Assembly: GCA_963780395.1 (NCBI GenBank)
Contig: CAWABY010000016.1
Coordinates: 1-63,305 of the forward strand
Direction of reading: 5' to 3'
DNA: 63,305 bases
From: VGBV01 sp963780395
GTDB lineage: Bacteria; Actinomycetota; Thermoleophilia; Solirubrobacterales; 70-9
Shown here piece after piece: positions 45,071 through 54,768 of the stretch. Each line of letters begins with the position of its first letter. Positions within the stretch are counted from its first letter, which is position 1. A program made the translations under genes and the position numbers. A model generated the notes under the pieces. It was not told where the DNA came from, ran no database searches, and was given only the letters and a program-made list of their open reading frames with translations.

Positions 45071-46186
45071 ATGCGGCTGCTGTACGTGGGGGACACCCGA
45101 AGTCCCCACTTCCGGGCCTGGCCTGCCCACTTCTCCGCCGCGGGGCACGACGTCCACGCGCTGCACCTCGTTCCCGGCGAGGCCGGCGACCCGATCTCAG
45201 GGGTCAGCATGCACCCCCCGCCGCGCGCGGCCGGCGCGCGGCTGCGCGGCGCCTGGCTCGCCGGCGCGGTCGCGACGAAGCAGCTGTGGCGGCGCCTCGC
45301 TCCCGACCTGGTCCACTCCCACCAGGTCGTTCCCTGCGGCTATCTCTGCGAGCGCGCCGGCCTGGCGCCGCACGTGGCCACGGCCTGGGGCTCGGAGGTG
45401 CTGATGGCCGGCCGCGGCGGACGGGGACTGGTGGCGCGGGTCGCTCGGGGTGCGGAGCTGCTGACCGCCGACTCACAGCACCTGTTGGACGCGCTCGAGC
45501 GCAGCGGCGCCGCGCCCGAGCGCCTGCGATGGGTTCCCTGGGGCGTCAGCGCCGGCTGGCGCGAGCCCGCGCTGGCGGTCTCCCCCGCCGAGGCCGCCGC
45601 CATGATCGGGCTGCCGGATGACCGCCCGATCGTGCTCTCGCCCCGCGGTACCCGCGACATCTATCGCCAGGACACGTTCGTGCGAGCGATCGCCGAGCTG
45701 CGCGGACGGGCGCCGGAGGTGCTGGGGGTGGTCGTCGCGCTCGATCCGAGCCCCGAGGCCGACGGCGCGCGCCGCGTACGCGAGTTGGTCGCCGAGCTCG
45801 GCCTCGGTGACTCGGTGATGGTGGTGCCCCCCTACCCGCACGATCGGATCGCCCTCGCCTACCGCGCCGCCGTGGCCGTCGTCTCGGTCCCGGAGTCCGA
45901 CAGCGCTCCGACCTCGGTCTTCGAGGCGCTGTCGCTGGGGACGGCGGCGATCGTCTCCGACCTGCCCTGGGTGACCGAGCCTGGCCATAGCGAGGCGAGG
46001 CTGTCGGTCGTGCCGGTCGGCGACCACCTCGCGCTCGCCGACGCCATCGAGCACACGGTGACCGAGCCCTCTCCCGAGGACGCCCGCGCCAACATGGAGC
46101 TGGTGGCGCGCAGCTTCGACCAGGACCGCATCTTCGGCGAGGTCGGCCGGGCATACGAGGCGCTCGCCGCCGGGGAGCGGCCGTGA
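45071..46186 (+). CDS. Family 4-type glycosyltransferase
   Basis: A 371-residue GT-B glycosyltransferase with an N-terminal MRLLYVGDTRSPHFRAWPAHF, LVHSHQVVPCGYLCERAG and a C-terminal donor domain containing VLSPRGTRDIYRQDTFVRAI, VMVVPPYPHDRIALAYRAA and VPESDSAPTSVFEALSLGTA, the E-x7-E nucleotide-sugar motif. The stop overlaps the GTG of the flippase-GT2 fusion by 4 bp, so the two are coupled. Donor unknown. Confidence 0.9.
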   Translation: MRLLYVGDTRSPHFRAWPAHFSAAGHDVHALHLVPGEAGDPISGVSMHPPPRAAGARLRGAWLAGAVATKQLWRRLAPDLVHSHQVVPCGYLCERAGLAPHVATAWGSEVLMAGRGGRGLVARVARGAELLTADSQHLLDALERSGAAPERLRWVPWGVSAGWREPALAVSPAEAAAMIGLPDDRPIVLSPRGTRDIYRQDTFVRAIAELRGRAPEVLGVVVALDPSPEADGARRVRELVAELGLGDSVMVVPPYPHDRIALAYRAAVAVVSVPESDSAPTSVFEALSLGTAAIVSDLPWVTEPGHSEARLSVVPVGDHLALADAIEHTVTEPSPEDARANMELVARSFDQDRIFGEVGRAYEALAAGERP

Positions 46187-48429
46187 GCTCCGGCCCCGCG
46201 CCGCAGCCTCCGCGCTCGCTCGCCGGCGGGGCGCTGCTGGCGGCCACGGCCAGGGTCGGCTTCGTAGTCGGAGGCGCCCTCGTCACCGTGCTCGTCGCGC
46301 GCCTGCTCGGTCCCGACGACAGCGGCGCCTTCCTCGTCATCAGCAGCCTGCTGCTGTCGCTGATCACCCTGTCGACGCTGGGGATCGAGATCGGGGGCGC
46401 CTGGATGGTGTCCAGCCGCCGCTGGCCGCTGCCCGGGGCGCTCGCCAGCTCCGCGCTCGCCGCGCTGGTGCTGGGGGCGATCGGCGCGGTGATCGGGCTG
46501 GGCATCTACGCCCTCTCCGCCGACACCGCCTTCGAGGGCATCGATCTGACTGTGGCGCTGCTGGCGATGGCGGCGCTGCCGCCGGCCCTGCTGGTCAGCA
46601 TCTACTCCCAGCTCGCGATCGCGACCGAGCGCTACGAGGCGGCGCTGGTGATGTCGGGGACGCAGGCCGTCGTCTACGTCGCCGGGGTGGCGGTCCTGGC
46701 GGCCGCGCTGGACCTCGAGGGCGCGGCCGCGGGGCTGTTCGCGGGCTGGGTGGCCGGCGCCCTGGTCGCGCTGGCCTGGGGGCGCCGCGCGGCGCGCCAG
46801 TGGGAGGGCGAGCGCGGGGGGGTCGAGCTTGGGCGGGTGCGCCAGGCGCTGGCGTTCGGGGTCAAGCTCTACGCCGCCAACGCCGCGGCGATCCTGATCT
46901 ACCGCTTCGACGTCTTCCTCCTGAACGCCTACTCGGGCGCGGCCGAGGCCGGCTACTACGCCGTCGCGATCGCCGCCACGACGGCGCTGGTTGTGCTGCC
47001 GACTGCTCTCGGCAACGTCCTCTTTCCCCGCCTCGCGTCGCTCTCCGACGGGGAGGCGGACGAGCCGCGCCGCCGCGAGGTCCAGGACCAGGCGATCCGA
47101 CATACGGGGCTGATCGTGGTCGCCTCCTCGCTGCTGCTGGCGCTGGCGCTGCCGCTGCTGACCGAGCCCGTGTTCGGGTCGGAGTTCGGGCCCGCGGTTG
47201 TGCCCGGCCTGATCCTGATCCCGGGCGCTGCGGCGCTGGGCATGGCGACGACGCTCTACTCGGCGCTGGCGGGACGGGAACGCCCGGAGTACGCGCTCTG
47301 GATCGCCGTGATGACGACGCCGGTCGCGATCGCCCTCTACTTCGTGCTCATCCCCTGGCTCGAGGCCGAGGGGGCGGCGCTGGGCTCGGACGTCGCCTAC
47401 ATCTCCAGCGCGGTGATGGCGGGGATCGCCCTGCGCCGGGTCTCGGGCCCCGGCGAGGGGATCCGCGCGGTGCTCCCCGGGCGCGCCGAGCTGGACGACT
47501 ACAAGGTGCTCGCTCGCCAGGTGCGCCACCGCTTCAGCCGCGGCCTGTTCGCGCCGGCCGGCCCCGTCGAGGCGGATCCGGTCGCCGAAGCCGCGCCCGA
47601 GGGCGTCCTGGCCACCGCCGGCGCGCTCGACGTCGCGGTCGTGATCCCCCACTACAACCACGGCCGCTACATCGCCGATGCGGTGGAGAGCGCTCTGGCC
47701 CAGGACGTCGGCCGCCCGCGCATCGTCGTCGTCGACGACGGCTCCACCGACCCGGCTGCCGCGGCGGCGCTGGCGGCGCTGCCCGCAGAGGTCGAGGTGA
47801 TCCGCCAGGCCAACGCCGGCCAGGCCGCCGCCCGCAACGCCGGCGCCCGGGCCACCTCGGAGCCCCTGCTGCTGTTCCTCGACGCCGACGACCGCCTGCC
47901 ACCTGACGCGATCGGCAGCCTGCGCCAGGCGCTGGCCGGCGAGCCTGGCGCGGCCTACGCCTACGGGCGCATGCGCTACTTCGGGGCCTGGTCGGGGGTG
48001 GTCGAGTTCCCGCCCTTCGATCCCTACCGGCTGCTCTACCGCTCGATCGTCGGATGGCTCGGCCTGATCCGCCGCGAGGCCTTCGAGCAGGTCGCCGGCT
48101 TCGACGAGCAGCAGGCCGGCTTCGAGGACTGGGACCTGATGCTGGCCTTCCTCGAGCGCGGCTGGGGCGCTGAGGGGATCGACTCCGTGGTGCTCGAGTA
48201 CCGCAAGCACGACGAGACCTCGGCGCTGGAGGCCCACCGCAGCAACTACCGGCGGCACTACCGCGAGCTGCGCCTGCGCCACTCCGAGCTCTACCGCCGC
48301 GCCCCGCAGCTGGCCGCGAAAAGCGACCTCCGCGCACCGGGCAGGCTCGCCTACCGCCTCTGGTGGGCCTGGCGGCCGCTGCCTGCGCGACTGGAGCGCG
48401 GCCTCTACGGGCTCCGCTTCAGGGGCTGA
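46183..48429 (+). CDS. Wzx-like polysaccharide flippase fused to a GT2 glycosyltransferase
   Basis: One 748-residue frame with two parts. Residues 1 to about 430 are a multi-helix MVF/Wzx flippase: GGALLAATARVGFVVGGALVT, LLGPDDSGAFLVISSLLLSL, FDVFLLNAYSGAAEAGYYAVA. A linker of about 45 residues (GRAELDDYKVLARQVRHRF) leads to a GT-A family 2 glycosyltransferase from about residue 480: VAVVIPHYNHGRYIADAV, IVVVDDGSTDP, ANAGQAAARNAGA, LLLFLDADDRLPPDAI (DxD) and GFEDWDLMLAF (base motif). GTG start overlapping the previous stop. The flippase would move lipid-linked glycan across the membrane while the cytosolic GT2 adds a sugar to the same intermediate. The two activities are normally separate genes. 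Confidence 0.9.
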   Translation: MSSGPAPQPPRSLAGGALLAATARVGFVVGGALVTVLVARLLGPDDSGAFLVISSLLLSLITLSTLGIEIGGAWMVSSRRWPLPGALASSALAALVLGAIGAVIGLGIYALSADTAFEGIDLTVALLAMAALPPALLVSIYSQLAIATERYEAALVMSGTQAVVYVAGVAVLAAALDLEGAAAGLFAGWVAGALVALAWGRRAARQWEGERGGVELGRVRQALAFGVKLYAANAAAILIYRFDVFLLNAYSGAAEAGYYAVAIAATTALVVLPTALGNVLFPRLASLSDGEADEPRRREVQDQAIRHTGLIVVASSLLLALALPLLTEPVFGSEFGPAVVPGLILIPGAAALGMATTLYSALAGRERPEYALWIAVMTTPVAIALYFVLIPWLEAEGAALGSDVAYISSAVMAGIALRRVSGPGEGIRAVLPGRAELDDYKVLARQVRHRFSRGLFAPAGPVEADPVAEAAPEGVLATAGALDVAVVIPHYNHGRYIADAVESALAQDVGRPRIVVVDDGSTDPAAAAALAALPAEVEVIRQANAGQAAARNAGARATSEPLLLFLDADDRLPPDAIGSLRQALAGEPGAAYAYGRMRYFGAWSGVVEFPPFDPYRLLYRSIVGWLGLIRREAFEQVAGFDEQQAGFEDWDLMLAFLERGWGAEGIDSVVLEYRKHDETSALEAHRSNYRRHYRELRLRHSELYRRAPQLAAKSDLRAPGRLAYRLWWAWRPLPARLERGLYGLRFRG

Positions 48430-48480
48430 ATCGCGCCTGTCCCCCGGGCCGCGGGCCGCGGCTAACCTCTCGGGGTTCCG

Positions 48481-50469
48481 ATGTGCGGAATCTGCGGCGC
48501 GATCAACCTCAACGGAGAGCCGGTCCCCGACCTCGAGCGCAAGCTCGAGGTGATGAACGAGCTGATCGGCCACCGCGGGCCCGACGACGAGGGGATCTGG
48601 GTCCACGAGCGCGGCCACGTCGGCCTCGCCCATAGGCGGCTCTCGATCATCGACCCCACCCCGGCCGGGCACCAGCCGATGGCCGACGAGGCTGGGCGCT
48701 GGATCACCTACAACGGCGAGGTCTACAACTACCCGGAGCTGCGCACCGAGATCGGCGGCGGCCCCTTCCGCACGAGCTGCGACACCGAGGTCGTGTTGCG
48801 GGCCCACGATCGCTGGGGCACCGACTCGCTGCAGCGGCTGCGCGGGATGTTCGCGTACGCGATCTGGGACGAGCCGCGCCAGGAACTGGTCTGCGCGCGG
48901 GACCGCTTCGGGATCAAGCCCTTCCACTACGCGGTCGTCGACGACGTCTTCTACTTCGCCTCGGAGGCGAAGGCGCTGATGCCGGTGCTGCCGGCGATCG
49001 AGACCGATCCCGACGGCCTCAAGGACTACCTCGCATTCCAGTTCTGCCTGGCGGGCAAGACCCTGTTCAAGGGGGTGCGCGAGCTGCAGCCCGGGCACCT
49101 GCTGCGGATCGCCCGGGGCAAGGCGACGCCGCAGCGCTACTGGGAGGTCTACTACGACGTCGACTTCGACCACTCCGATACCCATTTCGAGGACCGGATC
49201 GAGCAGCTTCTGGACGAGTCGGTCCGGATGCACCTGCGCTCGGACGTCCCCGTGGCCGCATATCTCTCGGGCGGTATCGACTCGAGCGCCGTCGCCTCGC
49301 TGGCGGGGCGCGACCAGGGTGGCCTGGCGGCGTTCACGGGCAAGTTCTCCGAGGATCCGCGCTACGACGAGAGCGCCTATGCCCGCATCGTCGCCCGGGA
49401 GCGAGGGCTGGAGCTCCACGAGGTCGATATCGGCGTCGGCGATTTCCTCGAGCAGATCGAGAACGTCGCCTACCACATGGACTATCCGGCGGCCGGGCCC
49501 GGGTCCTTCCCCCAGTACATGGTCAGCCGCACCGCCGGCGAGCAGGTCAAGGTGATCCTGGGCGGGCAGGGCGGCGACGAGGTCTTCGGCGGCTACACGC
49601 GCTACCTGATCGCCTACTTCGAGCAGTGCATCAAGGGCGCCATAGACGGCACCCTGCGCGACGGCAACTACGTCGTCACCTACGAGTCGATCATCCCCAA
49701 CCTGGTGGCCCTGCGCAACTACAAGCCGCTGATGGCCGACTTCTGGAGCGAGGGGCTGTTCGAGGACCTCGACGCCAGGTACTTCCGCCTCATCAACCGG
49801 GCACACGACGTCGCCAACGAGGTCGACGTTCAGGCGCTGGGTGACTACTCGCCGTTCGAGACGTTCCGCGAGATCTTCAACGGCGACAACGTCGGCCACG
49901 AGGCCTACTTCGACAAGATGACCCACTTCGACTTCAAGACGCTGCTGCCGGCCCTCCTTCAGGTGGAGGACCGCGTCTCGATGGCGCACGGGCTGGAGTC
50001 GCGGGTGCCGCTGCTGGACCACCGCCTGATCGAGCTGGCGGCGACGATCCCGGCCGACGTCAAGTTCAAGCACGGCCACATGAAGCACGCCTTCAAGCGC
50101 GCGACCGCCAACACCGTCCCGACGCAGGTCCTCGACCGCACCGACAAGATGGGCTTCCCCGTGCCGCTGTCGGAGTGGATGGGGGGCGGCGCACGCGAGT
50201 TCGTCACCGACGTACTCTCCTCGGACGCGGCCAAGGGGCGCGAGCTGATCGACAACGCCAAGGTCCTCGAGGGGCTGGAGAGCGAGCATCGCTTCGGCCG
50301 CAAGATGTGGGGCCTGCTGTCGCTGGAGCTGTGGCAGCGCGCTTTCCACGACCGCGGGCGCGAGTACCGAAAGCTGCTGACCACGAAAGGACAGAGATCC
50401 GATGAAGGTTCTGATCACGGGCGGGGGCGGGTTCATCGGCTCCCATCTCGCCGATCGGCTGCTGGCTGA
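48481..50469 (+). CDS. AsnB-type glutamine-dependent amidotransferase
   Basis: A protein of about 640-662 residues with asparagine synthase architecture. The N-terminal glutaminase has the nucleophile Cys2 in MCGICGAINL, HRGPDDEGIW, LAHRRLSIID and YNGEVYNY. The synthetase domain has the PP-loop YLSGGIDSSAVASLAG, GGQGGDEVFGGY and LESRVPLLDHRL. In polysaccharide loci such enzymes (WbpS type) amidate uronic acid sugars rather than make asparagine. The C-terminus reads 68 bp into the epimerase gene; the last 25 residues (after YRKLLTTKG) are unlikely to be native, and a missing base near the end would give an ATGA overlap with the epimerase start. Confidence 0.9.
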   Translation: MCGICGAINLNGEPVPDLERKLEVMNELIGHRGPDDEGIWVHERGHVGLAHRRLSIIDPTPAGHQPMADEAGRWITYNGEVYNYPELRTEIGGGPFRTSCDTEVVLRAHDRWGTDSLQRLRGMFAYAIWDEPRQELVCARDRFGIKPFHYAVVDDVFYFASEAKALMPVLPAIETDPDGLKDYLAFQFCLAGKTLFKGVRELQPGHLLRIARGKATPQRYWEVYYDVDFDHSDTHFEDRIEQLLDESVRMHLRSDVPVAAYLSGGIDSSAVASLAGRDQGGLAAFTGKFSEDPRYDESAYARIVARERGLELHEVDIGVGDFLEQIENVAYHMDYPAAGPGSFPQYMVSRTAGEQVKVILGGQGGDEVFGGYTRYLIAYFEQCIKGAIDGTLRDGNYVVTYESIIPNLVALRNYKPLMADFWSEGLFEDLDARYFRLINRAHDVANEVDVQALGDYSPFETFREIFNGDNVGHEAYFDKMTHFDFKTLLPALLQVEDRVSMAHGLESRVPLLDHRLIELAATIPADVKFKHGHMKHAFKRATANTVPTQVLDRTDKMGFPVPLSEWMGGGAREFVTDVLSSDAAKGRELIDNAKVLEGLESEHRFGRKMWGLLSLELWQRAFHDRGREYRKLLTTKGQRSDEGSDHGRGRVHRLPSRRSAAG

Positions 50470-51356
50470 CGGCAACGAGGTCCTCTCGATCGACAACTAC
50501 GCGACCAGCCGTCGCGACAACCTGACCGAGCAGGACGGGCTCGACGATCGTCGAGGGCTCGATCCATGACCGGGCCACCGTGGACGAGGTCTTCGGCGGC
50601 TTCGGCCCCGACGCCGTCGCGCACGCCGCCGCCTCCTACAAGGACCCCGAGGCCTGGGTCGAGGACACCGCCACCAACGCGCTCGGCACCGTCAACGTGG
50701 TCGAGGCGTCACGGGATGCCGGGGTGGACCGGTTCGTCTACTTCCAGACCGCCCTCTGCTACGGCACCGAGCCGCTCGAGAACCCGATCACGCTCGAGCA
50801 CCCGATCCGCCCGGACTCGAGCTACGCGATCTCCAAGACGGCCGGCGAGCAGTACATCGAGCTCAGCGGCATTCCCTTCGTCTCGCTGCGGCTGGCCAAC
50901 ATCTACGGCCCGCGCAACGTCAGCGGCCCGCCGCCGACCTTCTGGCAGCGCCTGACCGAGGGCAAGCCCTGCTTCGCGATGGACACCCGGCGCGACTTCA
51001 TCTACGTCAGCGACCTGATCGAGGTCGTGACCGCCGCCCTCGCGGGCACAGGCCAGGGCCACTACCACGTGTCCACGGGCTCGGACTACTCGATCAAGGA
51101 GATGTTCGAGGCAGTGGTCGAGGCGATGGGCATCGAGCTCGAGGGGGAGGTCGAGGTGCGCCCGCGCCCGCCCGAGGACGCCCCCTCGATCCTGCTCGAC
51201 CCGAGCCGGACCAAAGCCGACTTCGGCTGGGAGGCCTCGGTCCCGCTGGACGAGGGCATCGCGAAGGCGGTCGCGTGGTACGAGCAGAACGGCGTCGGCG
51301 AGACCTACACGCACCTCAAGGCCGACGAGGTCAAGATCAGGGCCGAGTCGGGCTGA
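50402..51356 (+). CDS. NAD-dependent epimerase (UDP-glucose 4-epimerase-like), one frameshift
   Basis: An extended SDR of about 317 residues. It begins MKVLITGGGGFIGSHLADRLL and SIDNYATSRRDNLTEQDG, then the frame breaks at GGG 50537-50540; removing one G continues as STIVEGSIHDRATVDEVFGGF. Later motifs include AHAAASYKDPEAW, FQTALCYGTEP, SSYAISKTAGEQY (YxxxK), LRLANIYGPRNV and RRDFIYVSDLIEVV. The product would interconvert nucleotide sugars for the glycan. It follows the amidotransferase with overlapping ends and converges on the polytopic protein (20-bp overlap). Apart from the one base it looks intact. Confidence 0.87.
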
Positions 51357-53640
51357 GCGGCTCGAGCTCGAGGATGTCGATCGTCCCGTTGGAGTAGATC
51401 ACCCGCCCGAAGTCGTATGTGCGCCGGTTCACCCGCCCGTCCCTGCGGTCGACGACGAGGTGGGTGACGCCGTAGTCCTCCATCATCGTGCGCAGCGCCG
51501 CCGGCTCGGCGCGGTAGAAGAGGTCCCCCTCCAGGCGGCGTCGCACCGTGTGGGGGTAGGCCTTCCCCGTCAGCACCTCGCCGACATCCACATCCGAAGA
51601 CCCGATCGCGTATCCCCAGCCCTCGTAGAAGGCGCGGCGCTCGGCGAACGCCGGCCAGTCGGTGGCGAGCGCCGCCCGGGCGCGGGAGCGCTCGGAGCGG
51701 TTGTTGGAGATCGTCAGGACCGCGTCATCGTCGAGGTGGTCGCGCGCCCAGACGGCGGCCTCGTAGGCCTCGCGCTTGGTGCCGTAGTTGAGGTCGTCAT
51801 ACAGGGACTCGCCGGCCGAGAGCTTGCGCTGGGTCTCGGGCCCGGTGTCGATGAACAGATCCAGTCCGGCGGTCACCACCACGATCACGACGACAGCGGC
51901 GAGTCGCGCCGGGCGCTGGGCGGCGGGTGCCCGCAGCCACCAGATGGCGAGCATCGCAAGCCCGATCGCAAGCGCCCCATAGGCGAGCCCGTAGGCCCGC
52001 AGCGGGCGCCCGTCCAGCGCCAGCTGCCAGCTCACGTAGACGACCAGGCAGAGGGCGAGCAGCCACGCGGCCGCGACGAGCAGACCTGGCCTTCGCGACC
52101 CCTCGCGTCCGCTGAGCCAGTCGCCCGCCACCCGGCAGAGCCCCGTGGCCGCGAGCGGGGTCGCAGCGATCACCCCGTAGAAGGCGAAGTAGAAGGTGGC
52201 GCTCGAGTCGTGCTCGGTGAGCAGGAACGCAAGCATCCCGGTTGCCGTCGTGCCAAGCAGGAATGCCTCGACCTTGCCCACCTGCCCGCCCCGCCGGAAA
52301 TACCAGACCAGGCCGAGCAGGGGCGCGCCGACCAGCAGCACCGTGAACAGAATCAGCTTGATCCCCCACAACGCCACATCTGCCGCAAGGGAGTCGGAGA
52401 GCGCGTCGCGCACGAGCAGGAGCGCCGGCATCTGCTCGAAGCTGCCGCCGATGCCCAGGTGCATCCCGCCCCCCCCGGTCGCATAAAGGACGAGCACTGC
52501 CGCCGCGAAGATTCCGAGGCACAGCGCGAGGCCGATCAGAGCCGTCGGCTCAAGCTTTCGAGCCCGCAGCCAGACCAGCGCCAGGCACGCGAACAGGCCG
52601 GCGCCCACCAGCGGTAGGGCGACCACCTTGGCGCCGGCGGCGCCGAGGGCCAGCGCTATGACGAGCGCCCATGACTCCCGGCGACCCAACGCGCCACCGA
52701 TCCGTGCGCGAACCCGGGGTTCGAGCAGCCCCGCCAACAATGCGATCAGCGGTACGAACATGACCAGCCCCAGCAGGTAGCTCGGGCTGCTCCACAGGAG
52801 GATCGTGCTGATCCCCTGGAAGGGCGCGAGCTGAGGCGTGACCAAGTCCACCTCGCCGACGAGGGCCACCAGGGCCGCAGCGACCGGGCCGGCCCAAGCG
52901 AGTCCCGACACCGAGCGAGCCAGCAGCGCGACCTGGAGCAGCAGCAGCGCCGTCAGCGGAACGAGGAAGAGGCGGAGCACCACGATCGATGTGTCGATCC
53001 CGGTCACCTGCGCGATCCCGGCTATGTGCAGGTGGGCGAAGTAGTGGTAGTGCAGAGTCATGCCCGAGATCTGGGGCGTCTGCAGTGGCCAGTGCTGCTG
53101 GGCTTCGGCGGCCATCGCGATGCCGAACAGCAGGTCCTCGGCGTAGAGCACGTTCGGGACGCTGCCGGGGATGGGGCTGCGAGCGAAGATGCTGAGCCCG
53201 AAGTAGGCGACGACCGCCAGGCACACCCCCGCGATCGCCCAGCGCTGCGCGGCGCCGAAGCTCGGCCCCGCGCGCTCGCTCTCCTTCTCGGGAAGGGACG
53301 CTCGCGAGCGCCGCCACCAGACGAGCGCGGCGGGAACGCCGACCAACACCGGAGTGGCATAGAAGAGGTCGCGCGCGTCGAGCGCGGCCGTGAGGCTGAA
53401 CAGGGCGATTTCCGCCACCAACCCGAGCGGCCAGCCGATCGCGATCTGGGCAAGCCGGCTGCGGGACCGTGGGCTGATCGCCCGGTAAAGCAGCCAGCCC
53501 GGGACGATCACGAACACCAGCTCGTAGCCCAGGTAGCGTCCGATCTGGCTGGGATCGACCCCACTCGCCAGCCACAACGCCGCCGCCGCGATCACCACTG
53601 ACGCGACGGGCAGCGCCGCCCGTCCCCGGTCAGCGTTCAT
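51337..53640 (-). CDS. Large polytopic membrane protein, possible GT-C glycosyltransferase or polymerase
   Basis: A 767-residue protein with about 14-16 helices over residues 15-600, then a soluble domain of about 150 residues. Between early helices is a large loop with PNVLYAEDLLFGIAMAAEAQQHW and QISGMTLHYHYFAHLHIAG, acidic and His-rich, placed like the catalytic loop of GT-C enzymes. The tail contains LDDDAVLTISNNRSERSRAR and VTHLVVDRRDGRV. General design matches the 33450-35948 protein, although the sequences are distant. In the locus it could be the polymerase or a membrane glycosyltransferase. Name and reaction remain open. Confidence 0.7.
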   Translation of the reverse strand: MNADRGRAALPVASVVIAAAALWLASGVDPSQIGRYLGYELVFVIVPGWLLYRAISPRSRSRLAQIAIGWPLGLVAEIALFSLTAALDARDLFYATPVLVGVPAALVWWRRSRASLPEKESERAGPSFGAAQRWAIAGVCLAVVAYFGLSIFARSPIPGSVPNVLYAEDLLFGIAMAAEAQQHWPLQTPQISGMTLHYHYFAHLHIAGIAQVTGIDTSIVVLRLFLVPLTALLLLQVALLARSVSGLAWAGPVAAALVALVGEVDLVTPQLAPFQGISTILLWSSPSYLLGLVMFVPLIALLAGLLEPRVRARIGGALGRRESWALVIALALGAAGAKVVALPLVGAGLFACLALVWLRARKLEPTALIGLALCLGIFAAAVLVLYATGGGGMHLGIGGSFEQMPALLLVRDALSDSLAADVALWGIKLILFTVLLVGAPLLGLVWYFRRGGQVGKVEAFLLGTTATGMLAFLLTEHDSSATFYFAFYGVIAATPLAATGLCRVAGDWLSGREGSRRPGLLVAAAWLLALCLVVYVSWQLALDGRPLRAYGLAYGALAIGLAMLAIWWLRAPAAQRPARLAAVVVIVVVTAGLDLFIDTGPETQRKLSAGESLYDDLNYGTKREAYEAAVWARDHLDDDAVLTISNNRSERSRARAALATDWPAFAERRAFYEGWGYAIGSSDVDVGEVLTGKAYPHTVRRRLEGDLFYRAEPAALRTMMEDYGVTHLVVDRRDGRVNRRTYDFGRVIYSNGTIDILELEPLSPTRP

Positions 53641-53697
53641 CAGGCGAGCAGCATAGGGACTGGCTGTGAGGGTGACTGTCTACACTCGGCGGCCACC

Positions 53698-54768
53698 TTG
53701 AGCGAGCTCTCGAACACGAGATCGCTTGTCGTCGGGGGTGCTGGTTTCGTCGGCTCCAACCTCGTCAGGGCGCTGCTCGAGCGCGGCGCAGAGCGGGTGC
53801 TGGTGGTCGACAACCTGCTCTCGGCCGAGCGCGAGAACCTGCCCGACGACGAGCGCGTCAGCTTCGTCGAGGGCTCGATCACCGACGACGCGGTGCTCGC
53901 GGGCCTACCCGCCGACCTGGACCACGTCTTTCACCTCTCCACCTACCACGGCAACCAGAGCTCGATGGCCGACCCCCTTGCCGACCACGAGAACAACACC
54001 CTGACCACGCTGAAGCTGTACGAGCGGCTCAAGGACTTCGACGGGATCCGCAAGGTCGTCTACGCCTCGGCCGGGTGCACCGTCGCCGAGAAGACCTTCG
54101 ACCAGGCCGAGGCGACCTCCGAGGACGCGCCGGTCTCGCTCTACCTGGACAGCCCGTACCAGATCTCCAAGATCATCGGCGAGTACTACTCGAACTACTA
54201 CCTCGGCCGCCACGGCCTGCCCGTGGTCAAGGCGCGCTTCCAGAACGTCTACGGGCCGGGGGAGGTGCTTGGCGCCGGGCGCTGGCGCGGGACCGTAAAC
54301 ACGGTCTGGCGCAATGTCACGCCGACCTTCATCTACAAGGCGCTGAAGGGCGAAGCCCTGCCCGTCGAGAACGGCGGCGTCGCCAGCCGCGACCTGATCT
54401 ACGTCGACGACATCGTCGCGGGACTGATCGCATGCGCAGAGCGCGGCGATGCCGGCGGCGTCTACAACCTCGCGAGCGGCGAGGAGACGACGATCCTGGA
54501 GCTGGCCGAGCTGATCAACGAGCTGGCCGGCAACGAAACCGAGATCGCGCTGACCCCGGCGCGCGACTGGGACCAATCGGGCAAGCGCTATGGCGACCCT
54601 GCCAAGGCGCGCTCCGAGCTGGGCTTCGAGGCCTCGATGCCGCTGCGGGAAGGGCTCGAAACGACCGTCGCCTGGACGCGGGAAAACCTCGACTGGATCG
54701 AGAGCTGCATCGCCAGGCACAGTGAACGGATCGCCGAGCTGGAGCGGGCTCCGCAGGAGGTGGGTTGA
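53698..54768 (+). CDS. NAD-dependent epimerase/dehydratase
   Basis: A 356-residue extended SDR for nucleotide sugars: VVGGAGFVGSNLVRALLERG, VLVVDNLLSAERENL, HLSTYHGNQSSMADPLADH, YASAGCTVAEKTF, SPYQISKIIGEYYSNYY (YxxxK), ARFQNVYGPGEVLG and SRDLIYVDDIVAGL. The insertion YLGRHGLPVVKARF and the Asn-rich loop after LADH match dTDP/UDP-hexose epimerase-dehydratases. TTG start at 53698. Its TGA overlaps the TTG of the methyltransferase (TTGA). Likely provides a second glycan sugar. Confidence 0.9.
   Translation: MSELSNTRSLVVGGAGFVGSNLVRALLERGAERVLVVDNLLSAERENLPDDERVSFVEGSITDDAVLAGLPADLDHVFHLSTYHGNQSSMADPLADHENNTLTTLKLYERLKDFDGIRKVVYASAGCTVAEKTFDQAEATSEDAPVSLYLDSPYQISKIIGEYYSNYYLGRHGLPVVKARFQNVYGPGEVLGAGRWRGTVNTVWRNVTPTFIYKALKGEALPVENGGVASRDLIYVDDIVAGLIACAERGDAGGVYNLASGEETTILELAELINELAGNETEIALTPARDWDQSGKRYGDPAKARSELGFEASMPLREGLETTVAWTRENLDWIESCIARHSERIAELERAPQEVG

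Noticed and set aside
45859..50496. A 4.6-kb open frame on the minus strand opposite the glycosyltransferase, flippase fusion and amidotransferase genes
   Set aside because: Its product is low-complexity Arg/Gly/Leu-rich sequence without motifs, while the plus strand carries three well-conserved proteins. Long antisense frames are expected at this GC content.
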